Shown here in pieces: positions 1-9,506 of a DNA stretch of 32,508 nucleotides. Within the stretch, counting starts at the first letter, position 1; each line of letters opens with the position of its first letter. Made by a program: the position numbers and the translations under genes. The DNA lies in contig JAJCYL010000650.1 of assembly GCA_029262955.1 (NCBI GenBank), positions 1-32,508 on the forward strand, in the 5' to 3' direction. Below the pieces are notes generated by a model. It saw only the letters and a list, made by a program, of their open reading frames with translations, did no database searches and was not told where the DNA came from. The stretch is from Cytophagales bacterium (GTDB lineage: Bacteria; Bacteroidota; Bacteroidia; Cytophagales; Cyclobacteriaceae).

Positions 1-1830
1 AAGTTGATGGAGAGAACGGAACCGGTAATGATTGAAGAATCATTGGTTCACGAATTGGATCACCCGGAAAAAGAGGTAAAAATATTTGCCTATAGGAAGT
101 TAAGGGAATTGGAATTATTTAGATCGTATGACAAGATCAAGGACATAGCTGGAAAGGAAAGTGATGAAGAAATTATTAAGGAAGCGGCTTTGTGCCTGAA
201 AAATTTCAAGAAGGCTCAGGAATTTGAACTAACCGTTGAGAAAGTCAGAAAGCATGTCAGGTCTACTGACTATAAGGACAGGGTGTTTATTGCCCACGTT
301 CTGAGAAAACTTGAAGATGAAAAGTACATCCCATTTATTGTGGAATTGTTACGAGATATTAATCCAAGTGTTAGGGGAGCGGCGATTATAACTGCGGGCA
401 CATTACATAGACCAGAATTGTGGCCAATTCTGGTAGAAAACTTATCAGTTAGCGCCTATAGTAATTCAGCAGATTCAGCCCTTATTGCGGCTGGTGAACC
501 TGCATTTCACACCATCGACACCGCTTTCTATAAGACGAATCAATACCTTGAGACAATGATAAGGGTTGTTCAGATATTGGGAAGAATTGGAGGTAGGCGA
601 GCAACTGATCTACTTTGGAAGAAAATTGAATTCCCGGATAGAAGAATCGTATCAAAGATTTTGTTATCTCTCAGTTATAATGGTTATCAGGCCAAAGATT
701 TTCAGGCTGCCAGAATTAAGATCGCTGTTGAGGAAAGGATAGGGGATGTGGCTTGGAATATTTTGGCTCTTCAGTTTATTCCGGAGGACCATGATTTAGA
801 TTTTAAACTGAAAGAAGCTATCCAACAAGAGAACAAGCAAAACTATGACAACATATTTATGTTGTTAGCAATGATCTATGATTCTCAAAGTATTCAATTG
901 ATTAGAGAAAACTTGAGAATTGCCACCGTGGATAGTATAGCATTTGCGGTTGAGGCCCTGGATATTATCCTTGAAGATGAGCTCAAGCCAAAAATATTCC
1001 CAATTATGGATGAAATGAAAGACGAAGAACGGCTTTCACGATTACTTAATTTCTATCCTCCGGAAGAATTCTCATCATATTCGGATTTGTTGGTCCAAAT
1101 CATCAATCGAGATTACAATCATATAAATCGGTGGACTAAAGCCTTGGCACTGTACAGGTTATCCTTCATTGAGGGAACGGAAGTCAGCAATGACTTGATT
1201 GCGAATTTATTTAACCCTGATCCAATGTTATTACAAACGGCAGCCTGGGTTATTTATACAATAAATAAGAATGAATACCACACGCAAACCAAGAGAATTA
1301 ATGTTATTGTCAAGAAGGATTTAGACAAGCAAATATTACCACCTGTCTTTAGAGATGAGGATGAGGAATATCACCAGAAGAAATATCTACTGGAAAGAGC
1401 ACTCATATTAAATGAACTTGATTTGTTCAAAGGTGTGTCAGGAGTCATTTTGGCTGATGTTGCAGAATGTATTGAAGAAATAATGCTTAAAGCAGATCAT
1501 ACCTTTATTGAGAAGGGAAATAACGGTAATGAGCCTATATATATTCTAATATCAGGAAAATTAAAAGTACATGATGGCGACAACGTATTACAGATTGTTG
1601 AGCCCACCACTATAGTTGGCGAAAAGCATATTGTAGCCTCCGATATTTTCGAATACTCCGTAACGACACTGGAGGAATCCATATTATTGGTGATTGCCAA
1701 AGACGATATGTACGACTTAATATCTAAAAATATTGAGTTGGTTGAAGCCTTCCTTGGTGTTATTGAAGATGAAAAAGAACGTATAGAAGTTGAAGAGGAA
1801 CTTTATGTAAATCAAAACTTCTTCAATTAA
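1..1830 (+). CDS. HEAT-repeat protein with C-terminal cyclic-nucleotide-binding fold (5' partial)
   Basis: The frame is open to the left edge (codons K-L before the first ATG at position 7), so the true start probably lies outside the window. What is visible is a long array of paired helices typical of HEAT repeats (about residues 15-440), for example the stretch around VRGAAIITAGTLHRPELWPI. It is followed by a cNMP-binding-like beta-roll (about residues 470-595). The beta-roll has the GNNGNEPIYILISGKLKV strand, but the phosphate-binding cassette reads VGEKHIVASDIFEYSVTT, lacking the Arg that normally contacts the cyclic phosphate, so nucleotide binding is doubtful. In Bacteroidota this HEAT plus cNMP combination is known as the cytosolic tail of Npt1/Npt2-like nucleotide transporters; a membrane domain upstream is an inference. 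The gene ends one base from the convergent M20 peptidase gene. Confidence 0.7.
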   Translation, partial: KLMERTEPVMIEESLVHELDHPEKEVKIFAYRKLRELELFRSYDKIKDIAGKESDEEIIKEAALCLKNFKKAQEFELTVEKVRKHVRSTDYKDRVFIAHVLRKLEDEKYIPFIVELLRDINPSVRGAAIITAGTLHRPELWPILVENLSVSAYSNSADSALIAAGEPAFHTIDTAFYKTNQYLETMIRVVQILGRIGGRRATDLLWKKIEFPDRRIVSKILLSLSYNGYQAKDFQAARIKIAVEERIGDVAWNILALQFIPEDHDLDFKLKEAIQQENKQNYDNIFMLLAMIYDSQSIQLIRENLRIATVDSIAFAVEALDIILEDELKPKIFPIMDEMKDEERLSRLLNFYPPEEFSSYSDLLVQIINRDYNHINRWTKALALYRLSFIEGTEVSNDLIANLFNPDPMLLQTAAWVIYTINKNEYHTQTKRINVIVKKDLDKQILPPVFRDEDEEYHQKKYLLERALILNELDLFKGVSGVILADVAECIEEIMLKADHTFIEKGNNGNEPIYILISGKLKVHDGDNVLQIVEPTTIVGEKHIVASDIFEYSVTTLEESILLVIAKDDMYDLISKNIELVEAFLGVIEDEKERIEVEEELYVNQNFFN

Positions 1831-1831
1831 G

Positions 1832-3343
1832 TCACTTTGGTTGCTCTAAGAAAATAGCCATAAACGTTTGAATTCCATCTATTAGATTTCCTATTCGTAA
1901 ATTTTCGTTTGGGCTATGCTGGTTGTTGTCAGGGTTAACAAGAGGTACGATCACTGCAGGTATTTGGAGCTCGTTTATAAAACTTGCAATTGGAACTGTG
2001 CCACCCATTATTCTGATCTTAACAGGATCACTATTCCACCCTTTATTTATAGCTGATGAAAGCCACAGGCCGGTTGGTGAAGCCACGTCAGTTCTAAATG
2101 GTAATGTGGCTCCTCCTGTTTTGAAAGTTGCAATCAACGGGTATTCCAGTCTTTCTTCTTCCGTTGGTGCTCTATCCAGTAAATGATAACCCTTACCTGC
2201 AATATGCTCCTTAATTAAACTTTTTAATCGATCGGGATCACTCTCAGGAACAAGGCGGAGATCAATAGAGACAGTTGCCTCAGCAGGTACAATTGTTCGG
2301 GATTCCTTTCCTGTCCACGCAGCAGAGATGCCACGAACATTTAATGACGGGTACTGCAATGCTTCCTGGAGGTTTTGCCCCACTTTTTCGGGTTCGGCAA
2401 TGCCTATGGTAGAATGAATTTTTTGTGGATCATCTGGAACTTTGGCGAGTAGCTGCTTTATCTCCGGGTCAAGTTGAATGCCATCATAGTACCCGTGAAT
2501 CAAAACTTGACCTTCTTCATTTTTCATTGATGCCAGCAAATGAGACATTCTAAAAACGGGATTAGGTGCATAATTGCCGTAGTGTCCACTATGCTGATGA
2601 TTTCTTGGGCCATAGACAGTGAGACTGATCGAAGTGTTGCCTCTACATCCAAATATTAAGGTCGGTTGACCGGAGAGATGCATGGGGCCATCATTAATAA
2701 CCAGGTGATCTGCTCGTAATAAACTTTTGTATTTTTTTACAGCTGCGGTCAGATGCAGGCTGCCCTTTTCCTCTTCGCCATCTAATATGACTTTTATATT
2801 GACTTTAGGCTTTAGTTTGGCTTCTTTCATGGCATCAATTGCTTGCAGTAGCATTACAATTGGCCCTTTGTCATCACTGGATGAACGCCCGAAAATTCTC
2901 CAGTTTCTATCAATGTTTTTATTGAGGCTACTCCAATCGATGATATTCCATTGATTGCTGCTTTGCTCTTTTAGGACTGCGATGTATGGATCTTCTTGTT
3001 GCCATTTACTCCTGTCGATTGACTGTCCATCAAAATGCATATAGAATAGGATAGTGGGATAATTATCATTGGTTACAAATTCCGCATAGACTAATGGAGT
3101 GCGTTCGGTTTCCAGGACTTTAACCTCAAAACTCCTTTTAACGAAAGCTTTCTCCAGCCAATTGACATTTTTGAGAATGTCATCAGCATATAGTGCATCA
3201 TTTGGTATGGCCATGAATTCTCGGAGTTCACTTATGGCACTAATGCTTTTGTCACTACTGAGCGTTGACAATTTTTCGGCCCGCTTTTGGGCGTTTGATG
3301 AAAATGTCAATACAATGAGTAGAAGAGTACAGATAACTTTCAT
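1832..3343 (-). CDS. Secreted M20 family metallopeptidase (dipeptidase-like)
   Basis: 503 residues with an N-terminal signal peptide (MKVICTLLLIVLTFSSNAQ, ending in the SNAQ cleavage context common in Bacteroidota). The M20 di-zinc scaffold is complete: His103 in MHFDGQ, Asp157 in SSSDDKGP, Glu190/191 in LDGEEEKGS, an Asp in HLVINDGP, and the late His476 in NNQHSPNEN. A dimerisation lid domain lies between the catalytic halves (around residues 230-360). Family members remove N-terminal residues from di- and oligopeptides; export suggests peptide scavenging in the periplasm or outside the cell. The gene is divergent from menE with a 39-base gap, and its stop lies one base from the convergent HEAT gene stop. 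The exact substrate cannot be read from sequence. Confidence 0.9.
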   Translation of the reverse strand: MKVICTLLLIVLTFSSNAQKRAEKLSTLSSDKSISAISELREFMAIPNDALYADDILKNVNWLEKAFVKRSFEVKVLETERTPLVYAEFVTNDNYPTILFYMHFDGQSIDRSKWQQEDPYIAVLKEQSSNQWNIIDWSSLNKNIDRNWRIFGRSSSDDKGPIVMLLQAIDAMKEAKLKPKVNIKVILDGEEEKGSLHLTAAVKKYKSLLRADHLVINDGPMHLSGQPTLIFGCRGNTSISLTVYGPRNHQHSGHYGNYAPNPVFRMSHLLASMKNEEGQVLIHGYYDGIQLDPEIKQLLAKVPDDPQKIHSTIGIAEPEKVGQNLQEALQYPSLNVRGISAAWTGKESRTIVPAEATVSIDLRLVPESDPDRLKSLIKEHIAGKGYHLLDRAPTEEERLEYPLIATFKTGGATLPFRTDVASPTGLWLSSAINKGWNSDPVKIRIMGGTVPIASFINELQIPAVIVPLVNPDNNQHSPNENLRIGNLIDGIQTFMAIFLEQPK

Positions 3344-3382
3344 GATTGAGGCTTTAGGGTATTAATTTGCTTATCCATATTA

Positions 3383-4474
3383 TTGATTTACAAGTTGCGA
3401 ATTAAATTTAAAAATCACGTTTCAACATTAGAGGATTTGCTGGCCGGTAAATTCCAGCTATCTCATCATAGTCTCTATGAGTTAAAGGTCATAAGTTTAA
3501 TCGAGCATTGGGTTAAAGGTAAAGAGTCCTTTTTAATTTCTACATCAGGTTCAACCGGGAAACCCAAGCCAATTCAATTGCATCGAAATGATTTGATTGA
3601 TAGTGCTGAAAGGACGATTGATTTTTTCCGGTTGGACGAGAATGACACTGGTTTGATCTGCCTGGATATTAACCAGATTGCAGGAATGATGATGTTAATA
3701 AGGGCTTTAGTGGCAGAAATGGATGTTATTATCCAGGAACCCAATTCAAATCCTTTCAGCCAAATTGAGAATGAATATTACCCGACTTTTACGGCCTTAG
3801 TACCTATGCAGCTTGATGAATGTTTGGCAGAATATGAAAAGGCACCTGAGAAATTCCGGAACCTTCGAGCTGTAATTGTTGGAGGGGCTCCAGTAAGCCA
3901 TGGGCTTGCACTAAATTGTCAAAAATGTTCATTTCCCATTTATCAAACATTCGGAATGACCGAAACAATATCTCACATTGCTGTTAAGTTAATCAACGGT
4001 GTGAACCCCACAGATATTTACCATTTGCTTCCAGGATGGAATATTAAAACAGATAATGATAGCCGGTTAATGGTTAATAGTTCTACAAATTCTAAATGGA
4101 TTCATACTAATGACATTGTAAAACTTGTAAACGATAGGTCGTTTCAATGGCTTGGGCGATCTGACAATGTGATTAACTCGGGAGGAGTAAAGATTCATCC
4201 AGAAGTTTTAGAATCTGAAATCCAAAAAACGCTTCATGAAAACAGCATAGACCGAAGATTCTTTGTTGCTGGTATGTCAGATGATAAGTTAGGTGAACGA
4301 ATGATCCTGGTACTTGAGGGACCAGAAATTGAACAGAAAATGCTAAATATTTTTAAGAAGTCTTTACCCAGGTATACTGCACCGAAGGAAATACTTTGGT
4401 GTGACCAATTCCTGGAAACCGATTCCGGAAAAATCAGGAGACAGGCAACCTTAGACCGTCATCTTAACAGATAG
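3383..4474 (+). CDS. menE: o-Succinylbenzoate-CoA ligase-like AMP-forming enzyme (MenE)
   Basis: A 363-residue ANL-superfamily adenylating enzyme, short as is usual for Bacteroidota MenE. Motifs in order: the P-loop-like STSGSTGKPK (residues 53-62), the FGMTE motif (A5), WIHTNDIV with the ribose-binding Asp (A7), the WLGRSDNVINSGGVKIHPEVLE hinge region (A8, Arg and Asp), and the catalytic Lys in ETDSGKIRR (A10) near the C-terminus. MenE activates o-succinylbenzoate with ATP and CoA in menaquinone synthesis; menaquinone is the usual respiratory quinone of this phylum. No other men genes are in the window. An in-frame stop at 3347 and the lack of any ATG before the conserved core make TTG at 3383 the most likely start. 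The 3' end overlaps the convergent C25 gene by 16 bases. Confidence 0.82.
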   Translation: MIYKLRIKFKNHVSTLEDLLAGKFQLSHHSLYELKVISLIEHWVKGKESFLISTSGSTGKPKPIQLHRNDLIDSAERTIDFFRLDENDTGLICLDINQIAGMMMLIRALVAEMDVIIQEPNSNPFSQIENEYYPTFTALVPMQLDECLAEYEKAPEKFRNLRAVIVGGAPVSHGLALNCQKCSFPIYQTFGMTETISHIAVKLINGVNPTDIYHLLPGWNIKTDNDSRLMVNSSTNSKWIHTNDIVKLVNDRSFQWLGRSDNVINSGGVKIHPEVLESEIQKTLHENSIDRRFFVAGMSDDKLGERMILVLEGPEIEQKMLNIFKKSLPRYTAPKEILWCDQFLETDSGKIRRQATLDRHLNR

Positions 4475-7400
4475 AGTTTGCCAAAACCATTTTTAAACGC
4501 TTTGTCCGCCGATGTTGATCTCTTTTCCATCCGTTCACCGTTACTGCGTAGTATTACTCGATAGAGGTAGACACCGTTAGCAAGTTGATCTCCGAATTCA
4601 TCCCTTCCATCCCAGGCAAAATCAGTTAAATTGTTACCGATATGAAGTGCTCCAAGTTCGTCTTGAGTTATTTCTCTCACAATTTTACCACTTACAGTCA
4701 TTATTTGGATTTTGATCTGATCAGGAATTTCACTTCCGGTCAATGTAAACACGAATCTGGTACTGGTCGAAAAGGGATTTGGGTAGGGATAGAAATGTGT
4801 AATTGTTGATTCATTAATCACCTCAAAATTTATTTCATAAGCCTCAACTCCCGAGATGTTGCCGGTGAAATCAGACCCCTGTACTCTCAATCCATATATA
4901 CCATCCTGCAAACCCTTTGGATTATACTCTATTTGAAAATCAGTGCTTTCGGATGCAGATGTAAGGATTATATCAGGGTTTGAGAAATTAACTCTTTGAA
5001 AATCGCAATCGGATCCGCAGGGTTGCTTGATTGATATTTCTACACCTGTGGTGTCTTGCTTAAACAGATAAGTGTTCTCGTCTAATAGCTTCACCAATAT
5101 TCTTGGATTTGGTGAGACAATGTCCCCATCCAAGATATAGATACCATCAAAAGTAACGTCGAGGATAGGATTAGTTTTATCTGGATTGACCTGTAAAAAG
5201 TTATTTATATCTATTATGTTATTGTTAATGGTGACTTCAGGTAGCTCATTGGGGTTTACAAATACATTCAAATCATTCAAACCAGACTTCCCTAAGGTCT
5301 GGAGGTCAAAAGTAAAGACGGAAGAATCATTCGATATTATTGGTGGCAGTTTATTGGACACCAATGAATTCTCCCTCAGCGTCATATTAAATGAGGATAG
5401 ATTTACGGGTATTGAGTCTGTGAAGTCAAGTTTTGAAATATTCTTAAAGAAATAATTGGTGAGAAGTGGTGCCCCCTCATCTCTTTCAACTGTGTTATTT
5501 CTATTAAGCAATGGGTCATTTGTCAAAAGAATCCCTTCTGGTACCCCCTCAAAAGTTAATTGCCATTTCTTGAGTTGAGAAGGAGTTGAGTTGGTGACGT
5601 TTTCCGTTCTGAAGAACAGCCTGATGAAGGGGTAGTCAGCGGCACTTATGCTTGAAACATCTTGATTGTCATTAAATAGATTAGACATTAATACACTCTC
5701 ATTCCCACTTCTGTCAACACCAATTATATCATAAGAGAATGTATCAGTAGGCGGGACCGAAAAAGAGGCTTGTCTGAAGAATTCTTTCCACTGAGAGGCC
5801 GGGCCAATGCGAGATGTGGTTAATGATGCCGATGTGAAATTGCCCTTGAGCACTTCAATTAAACTAATAGATTCACTGGCCGAACCTGTGATTTCAAATG
5901 GTGCAGTTGCTGAGCCTTTCTTACCAAGTATAATAACCGGTTGACCGGTGGTCAAGCTGCTCAAGAATGCCGTAGATACTCCAATGGTGTTTAATTGAGT
6001 AAGGACCTCAGCGGGCCAATTTTCATATTGTAGCTCACCTATTGAGAATAACAATATGAAATCTCCGTCATTTACATTATCTATATAATCATTAAGTAAC
6101 ATGCTTGGACCACTGATTTCAGATTCAGTGAAATTGTTAATTATGAAAGGTGTACGACCGCATTTTTGAGGGTCAAAGCCAGAAGTATTTATACCGAAAA
6201 TGAGATAGGCGAATAGGGAGGCCTTGTCAAAGGCAATGGCATTGATTGCATTAGATCGGCAAATAAAATTATTACTGCTTTGTTGTAAGAATTCCTGACT
6301 GTCTAAGTTAACGGATAGACTATCATAAAGAACGGGTGAGCCTGGAAAACGGGCTGTTCCATGAGTCTTAATTTGTGAGGGTAATTGAGTCTGAACGAAA
6401 TCCCATTGGTTGGAGACCTCATTCTTCACCAGTCCGGTTGAGGTCAGAAGATCAAATTGATCAAACTTTGATTGCGCCCATCCATCCGGTGAATCAGGAA
6501 TAAACGAGAAAGAACTCTCCGTAAAAACATCTTCCTCACCGGCCTTGATTTCCGAAAACTTCGTACGCCAGTAATAAACGATAGTGTCGTTTGAAATTAC
6601 CGGTAAGTCAATTGTCCAGTCGGCCAATACTTTAAATTCGTTTGTCCTGGTTGTAAGAATTGGGCTATTGAAAGCTCTTGTAGTATCAAGTTCCAAAATA
6701 AATCCTCTCCTTTCTGAGAGCAGGTCCGATGATTGACTTATGAATCGAACCGAACTTTCTGACTCAATGCCAAAATTCTTTGGAAAAATATTAACTGTTG
6801 TACCTGAACTAATGAAGAAATCTGTAGATGCTATATTGTTGACTTCACTCAGTTCAGCAATTAAGTCCGTTTCATCGATGATTACCTCAAATCGATTGTT
6901 TCCAAAACCATTCTGATTGGTCAGTGATCTTACGGTTAGATTTACCGTATCCTGAAATTTTATTGGATTAAATTGCTCAGGACCAAACGTTTGAATGGTG
7001 CCATCGGTAAGGAATCTGTTGACCGTGACATCAACTGGAATTTTTGATGTCAGGCCAAAGTTTCTAATTATGACATTTACTGAAAATGAGTCAGTTAGTG
7101 CGGTAACAGGTTGTCCATCAAAAGAGGTGATTGAAATGTCATTCTCTGTCAAGGCGTAATCTGGTTCACTGGCGCCAAACAAGGTTGTTGCCGGATCGCC
7201 TTGAAGAATAAACTGCTGAACCTGTGCTCGCTGAATTGGACCATTAGAAAACTGTTGAATGTAACGATTACCAACCTCTCTTTTAATTTTTCCTATTGAT
7301 TGAGAAATAAATAGCGAATCGCCATAGGCTACTTCATACATGAGATCAGTGTATCTTCTTAATTGAGTACTAAGTCCATTGTCACTATGGGCCATATAAG

Positions 7401-9498
7401 TAATTGAGCCTTTGTTTGGAGTTAATATCCAATCTTCTCCTAGTGAAAAGAAGGATCCAAAGACATCTCCAGCGTTACAACCATTGACTATTATAGAATT
7501 GTACAAGCCTTGGTTGTTGTACCCGAAACTGGGGTTAGATACTCTGCCTATGTCAATATCAGACCCATTAGGACCAGAATGCCCAAAGAAGGTGATTAAC
7601 CCGACGCCATTATTCACAGCTTTCGATACATTGAATAACTCGATCGGGTTACTGGATTGCTTAGAGACTGTGGATACTTGGCCGCCTAAAAAATCATCTT
7701 CAGCAATCCCCTTGAAACCATCAACGCTTGATTTGAAGGAAACCAATTCTATTGGCGTGGTTCCACCACTTAAGTGGATTAGCCGTTTTCTCCACAAGTC
7801 ATCAAAGGGGGTTCGTTCATACTCTATGAGCTTATCCAAATAACCCTGTACTTCATCTGGTGTTTTTGCCGTAATCCTTCCTATTGGTAAGGGAGCGGTC
7901 ACATCGGTGCCATTCAGTCCGGCCAAAAGTGTTATATCTGAACCCGGAAAACCCATAGTAGGCACAAGGTGAGACAATCCATTTGCTTCCAGCGCTAATT
8001 TGGTTTGTCGGTCAGGATTGTTCGGTATGTCTAATGCTTCACCAATTATATATACATATTCAGGGCTACCATTTAGTAAAAGATAATTAACAAATCTCCT
8101 TATGGCCAAAGGTGAGGGCTCGCCATAGTTAAATTGATCGTAAAGGTTGACGATGTCTGTTACCAGTACTTTAAATGCTCCTCCTTCAGGGCTTTCACGG
8201 TAAATCTTATGTTCATTGACTGGGTCTGGTCCTCCAGAACTTGTGGGGAGCATTAAATCGGAGTGTGAAATGATGATATAGTTGCTTGCTGTCGGATCAA
8301 TGTTCGTGAAATTGACAGGTTGAATTGAGAATGATGAAAGAGGGGAATTATAAGCAATTAAGGTCGTTCCTGAACTTGTCGAGGGGATAACGGCATCAAA
8401 CTGATTAGCCGTCTGGTTAATGCCAATTCGCAATAAATTAGCTGGATCACTAATGTCATAAAGTCGAACATTTCCAGGGGACCCGCTTACGTCAATAAAG
8501 GATTTGTTCGACGGGTTTGACTGCAAATTGAACTGCTTACTGTTTTGGCTACCCATGTCCATAATTTGTGGAAAGTCGAGGTCAATGAAGGAAACAGCAA
8601 TCCTATCTGCATCAGAACCAAACCCCAGGACATCCACTTTAACTATCAGGTCTCCTCCGGGGTCTATATCCGTCCATTCAACTTCCGATGCGAATAGGGA
8701 ATTATCGTGTGCATTGAACTGAACATTTCCCAATAAACGCAGAGAGCCGGAGTTTGGTCCAACCATAATGTCAATATTGTGACCGAGGTTATTCCTACCG
8801 GCTAATAATACGCTGATATTTGGTTTTGGTCCTGTCGTGAAAGTTCCTGTATTGGTGAGTGTAAAGGTTGCACTATTGCCCTTACTAACGTCAGAGCCTG
8901 TCCAGCCCTCCCCAATGTCAAATTCGCTCAATAATACATTGCCACCCGAGTAAGTGGTTCCCGGGCTGTAATTATTTGTATTAAGAACAAGGTTTTCTTC
9001 CAGATGAAAGTCATCAGGAGGAATGGCAGTAACATTATTCTCAAAAAATGTACCAGCTCTTTTTCCGTTTTGAGGAGATAATTTCCAGGTAAAAAAATAG
9101 GCGGCACTGTCAGAGAATAAACTGTGTAGTGTGTGAGGTTGGGCAGCAGGGCTAATATATAATTCTGTGTCGTTGAGTCCGTCATTCCGTTGACCATAAA
9201 ACTCAATAAAGTCACTTGGGTCGAAACTTCCATCCTGTTGCCCTTCAATAACAATGGCCTGTTCAATTCCACGGTGAAATAACTGAATTCTTCGGGGGTC
9301 TATCGACGTGATTGGGATGCCAGCATTAGTCAGGTCACTCTGACTGAGACGGTAAATGCCGTCGTTTATTAACCTGATTCGGTAATATGTTTGGTTGAAA
9401 TCAATCCATTCATGTCCGAATGGTTGACCAATCGACACAAGTAGCGTTAGGCACTGTAATATGGTCTGGATTAGTATAAACTTGTATCTATATGTCAT
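4459..9498 (-). CDS. porU2: Giant C25 (gingipain-fold) cysteine peptidase with T9SS sorting domain, PorU2-like
   Basis: 1679 residues with an N-terminal hydrophobic signal segment (FILIQTILQCLTLLVS). An N-terminal beta-rich region of PorU/gingipain-prodomain type precedes a C25 peptidase core at about residues 405-775. The core has the catalytic His640 in FFGHSGPNG and Cys674 in NGCNAGDVF. After it come a CARDB-like immunoglobulin domain (about 780-905), a long region of further beta domains, and a C-terminal FlgD-like/T9SS sorting domain from about residue 1565 (YPYPNPF, then DGRDEFGDQLANGVYLYRV). PorU is the sortase that trims sorting domains and attaches A-LPS; the greater length and the adjacent PorV-like gene match proteins annotated as putative sortase PorU2. 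It could instead be a secreted C25 protease. It lies 8 bases downstream of the PorV-like gene and is probably co-transcribed with it. Confidence 0.8.
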   Translation of the reverse strand: MTYRYKFILIQTILQCLTLLVSIGQPFGHEWIDFNQTYYRIRLINDGIYRLSQSDLTNAGIPITSIDPRRIQLFHRGIEQAIVIEGQQDGSFDPSDFIEFYGQRNDGLNDTELYISPAAQPHTLHSLFSDSAAYFFTWKLSPQNGKRAGTFFENNVTAIPPDDFHLEENLVLNTNNYSPGTTYSGGNVLLSEFDIGEGWTGSDVSKGNSATFTLTNTGTFTTGPKPNISVLLAGRNNLGHNIDIMVGPNSGSLRLLGNVQFNAHDNSLFASEVEWTDIDPGGDLIVKVDVLGFGSDADRIAVSFIDLDFPQIMDMGSQNSKQFNLQSNPSNKSFIDVSGSPGNVRLYDISDPANLLRIGINQTANQFDAVIPSTSSGTTLIAYNSPLSSFSIQPVNFTNIDPTASNYIIISHSDLMLPTSSGGPDPVNEHKIYRESPEGGAFKVLVTDIVNLYDQFNYGEPSPLAIRRFVNYLLLNGSPEYVYIIGEALDIPNNPDRQTKLALEANGLSHLVPTMGFPGSDITLLAGLNGTDVTAPLPIGRITAKTPDEVQGYLDKLIEYERTPFDDLWRKRLIHLSGGTTPIELVSFKSSVDGFKGIAEDDFLGGQVSTVSKQSSNPIELFNVSKAVNNGVGLITFFGHSGPNGSDIDIGRVSNPSFGYNNQGLYNSIIVNGCNAGDVFGSFFSLGEDWILTPNKGSITYMAHSDNGLSTQLRRYTDLMYEVAYGDSLFISQSIGKIKREVGNRYIQQFSNGPIQRAQVQQFILQGDPATTLFGASEPDYALTENDISITSFDGQPVTALTDSFSVNVIIRNFGLTSKIPVDVTVNRFLTDGTIQTFGPEQFNPIKFQDTVNLTVRSLTNQNGFGNNRFEVIIDETDLIAELSEVNNIASTDFFISSGTTVNIFPKNFGIESESSVRFISQSSDLLSERRGFILELDTTRAFNSPILTTRTNEFKVLADWTIDLPVISNDTIVYYWRTKFSEIKAGEEDVFTESSFSFIPDSPDGWAQSKFDQFDLLTSTGLVKNEVSNQWDFVQTQLPSQIKTHGTARFPGSPVLYDSLSVNLDSQEFLQQSSNNFICRSNAINAIAFDKASLFAYLIFGINTSGFDPQKCGRTPFIINNFTESEISGPSMLLNDYIDNVNDGDFILLFSIGELQYENWPAEVLTQLNTIGVSTAFLSSLTTGQPVIILGKKGSATAPFEITGSASESISLIEVLKGNFTSASLTTSRIGPASQWKEFFRQASFSVPPTDTFSYDIIGVDRSGNESVLMSNLFNDNQDVSSISAADYPFIRLFFRTENVTNSTPSQLKKWQLTFEGVPEGILLTNDPLLNRNNTVERDEGAPLLTNYFFKNISKLDFTDSIPVNLSSFNMTLRENSLVSNKLPPIISNDSSVFTFDLQTLGKSGLNDLNVFVNPNELPEVTINNNIIDINNFLQVNPDKTNPILDVTFDGIYILDGDIVSPNPRILVKLLDENTYLFKQDTTGVEISIKQPCGSDCDFQRVNFSNPDIILTSASESTDFQIEYNPKGLQDGIYGLRVQGSDFTGNISGVEAYEINFEVINESTITHFYPYPNPFSTSTRFVFTLTGSEIPDQIKIQIMTVSGKIVREITQDELGALHIGNNLTDFAWDGRDEFGDQLANGVYLYRVILRSNGERMEKRSTSADKAFKNGFGKLYLLR

Positions 9499-9506
9499 TC
9501 CCGTGT

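Noticed and set aside
7412..7843. 143-residue forward frame inside the C25 gene
   Set aside because: It lies antisense to the conserved peptidase core, has no recognisable domain, and its composition mirrors the opposite strand.
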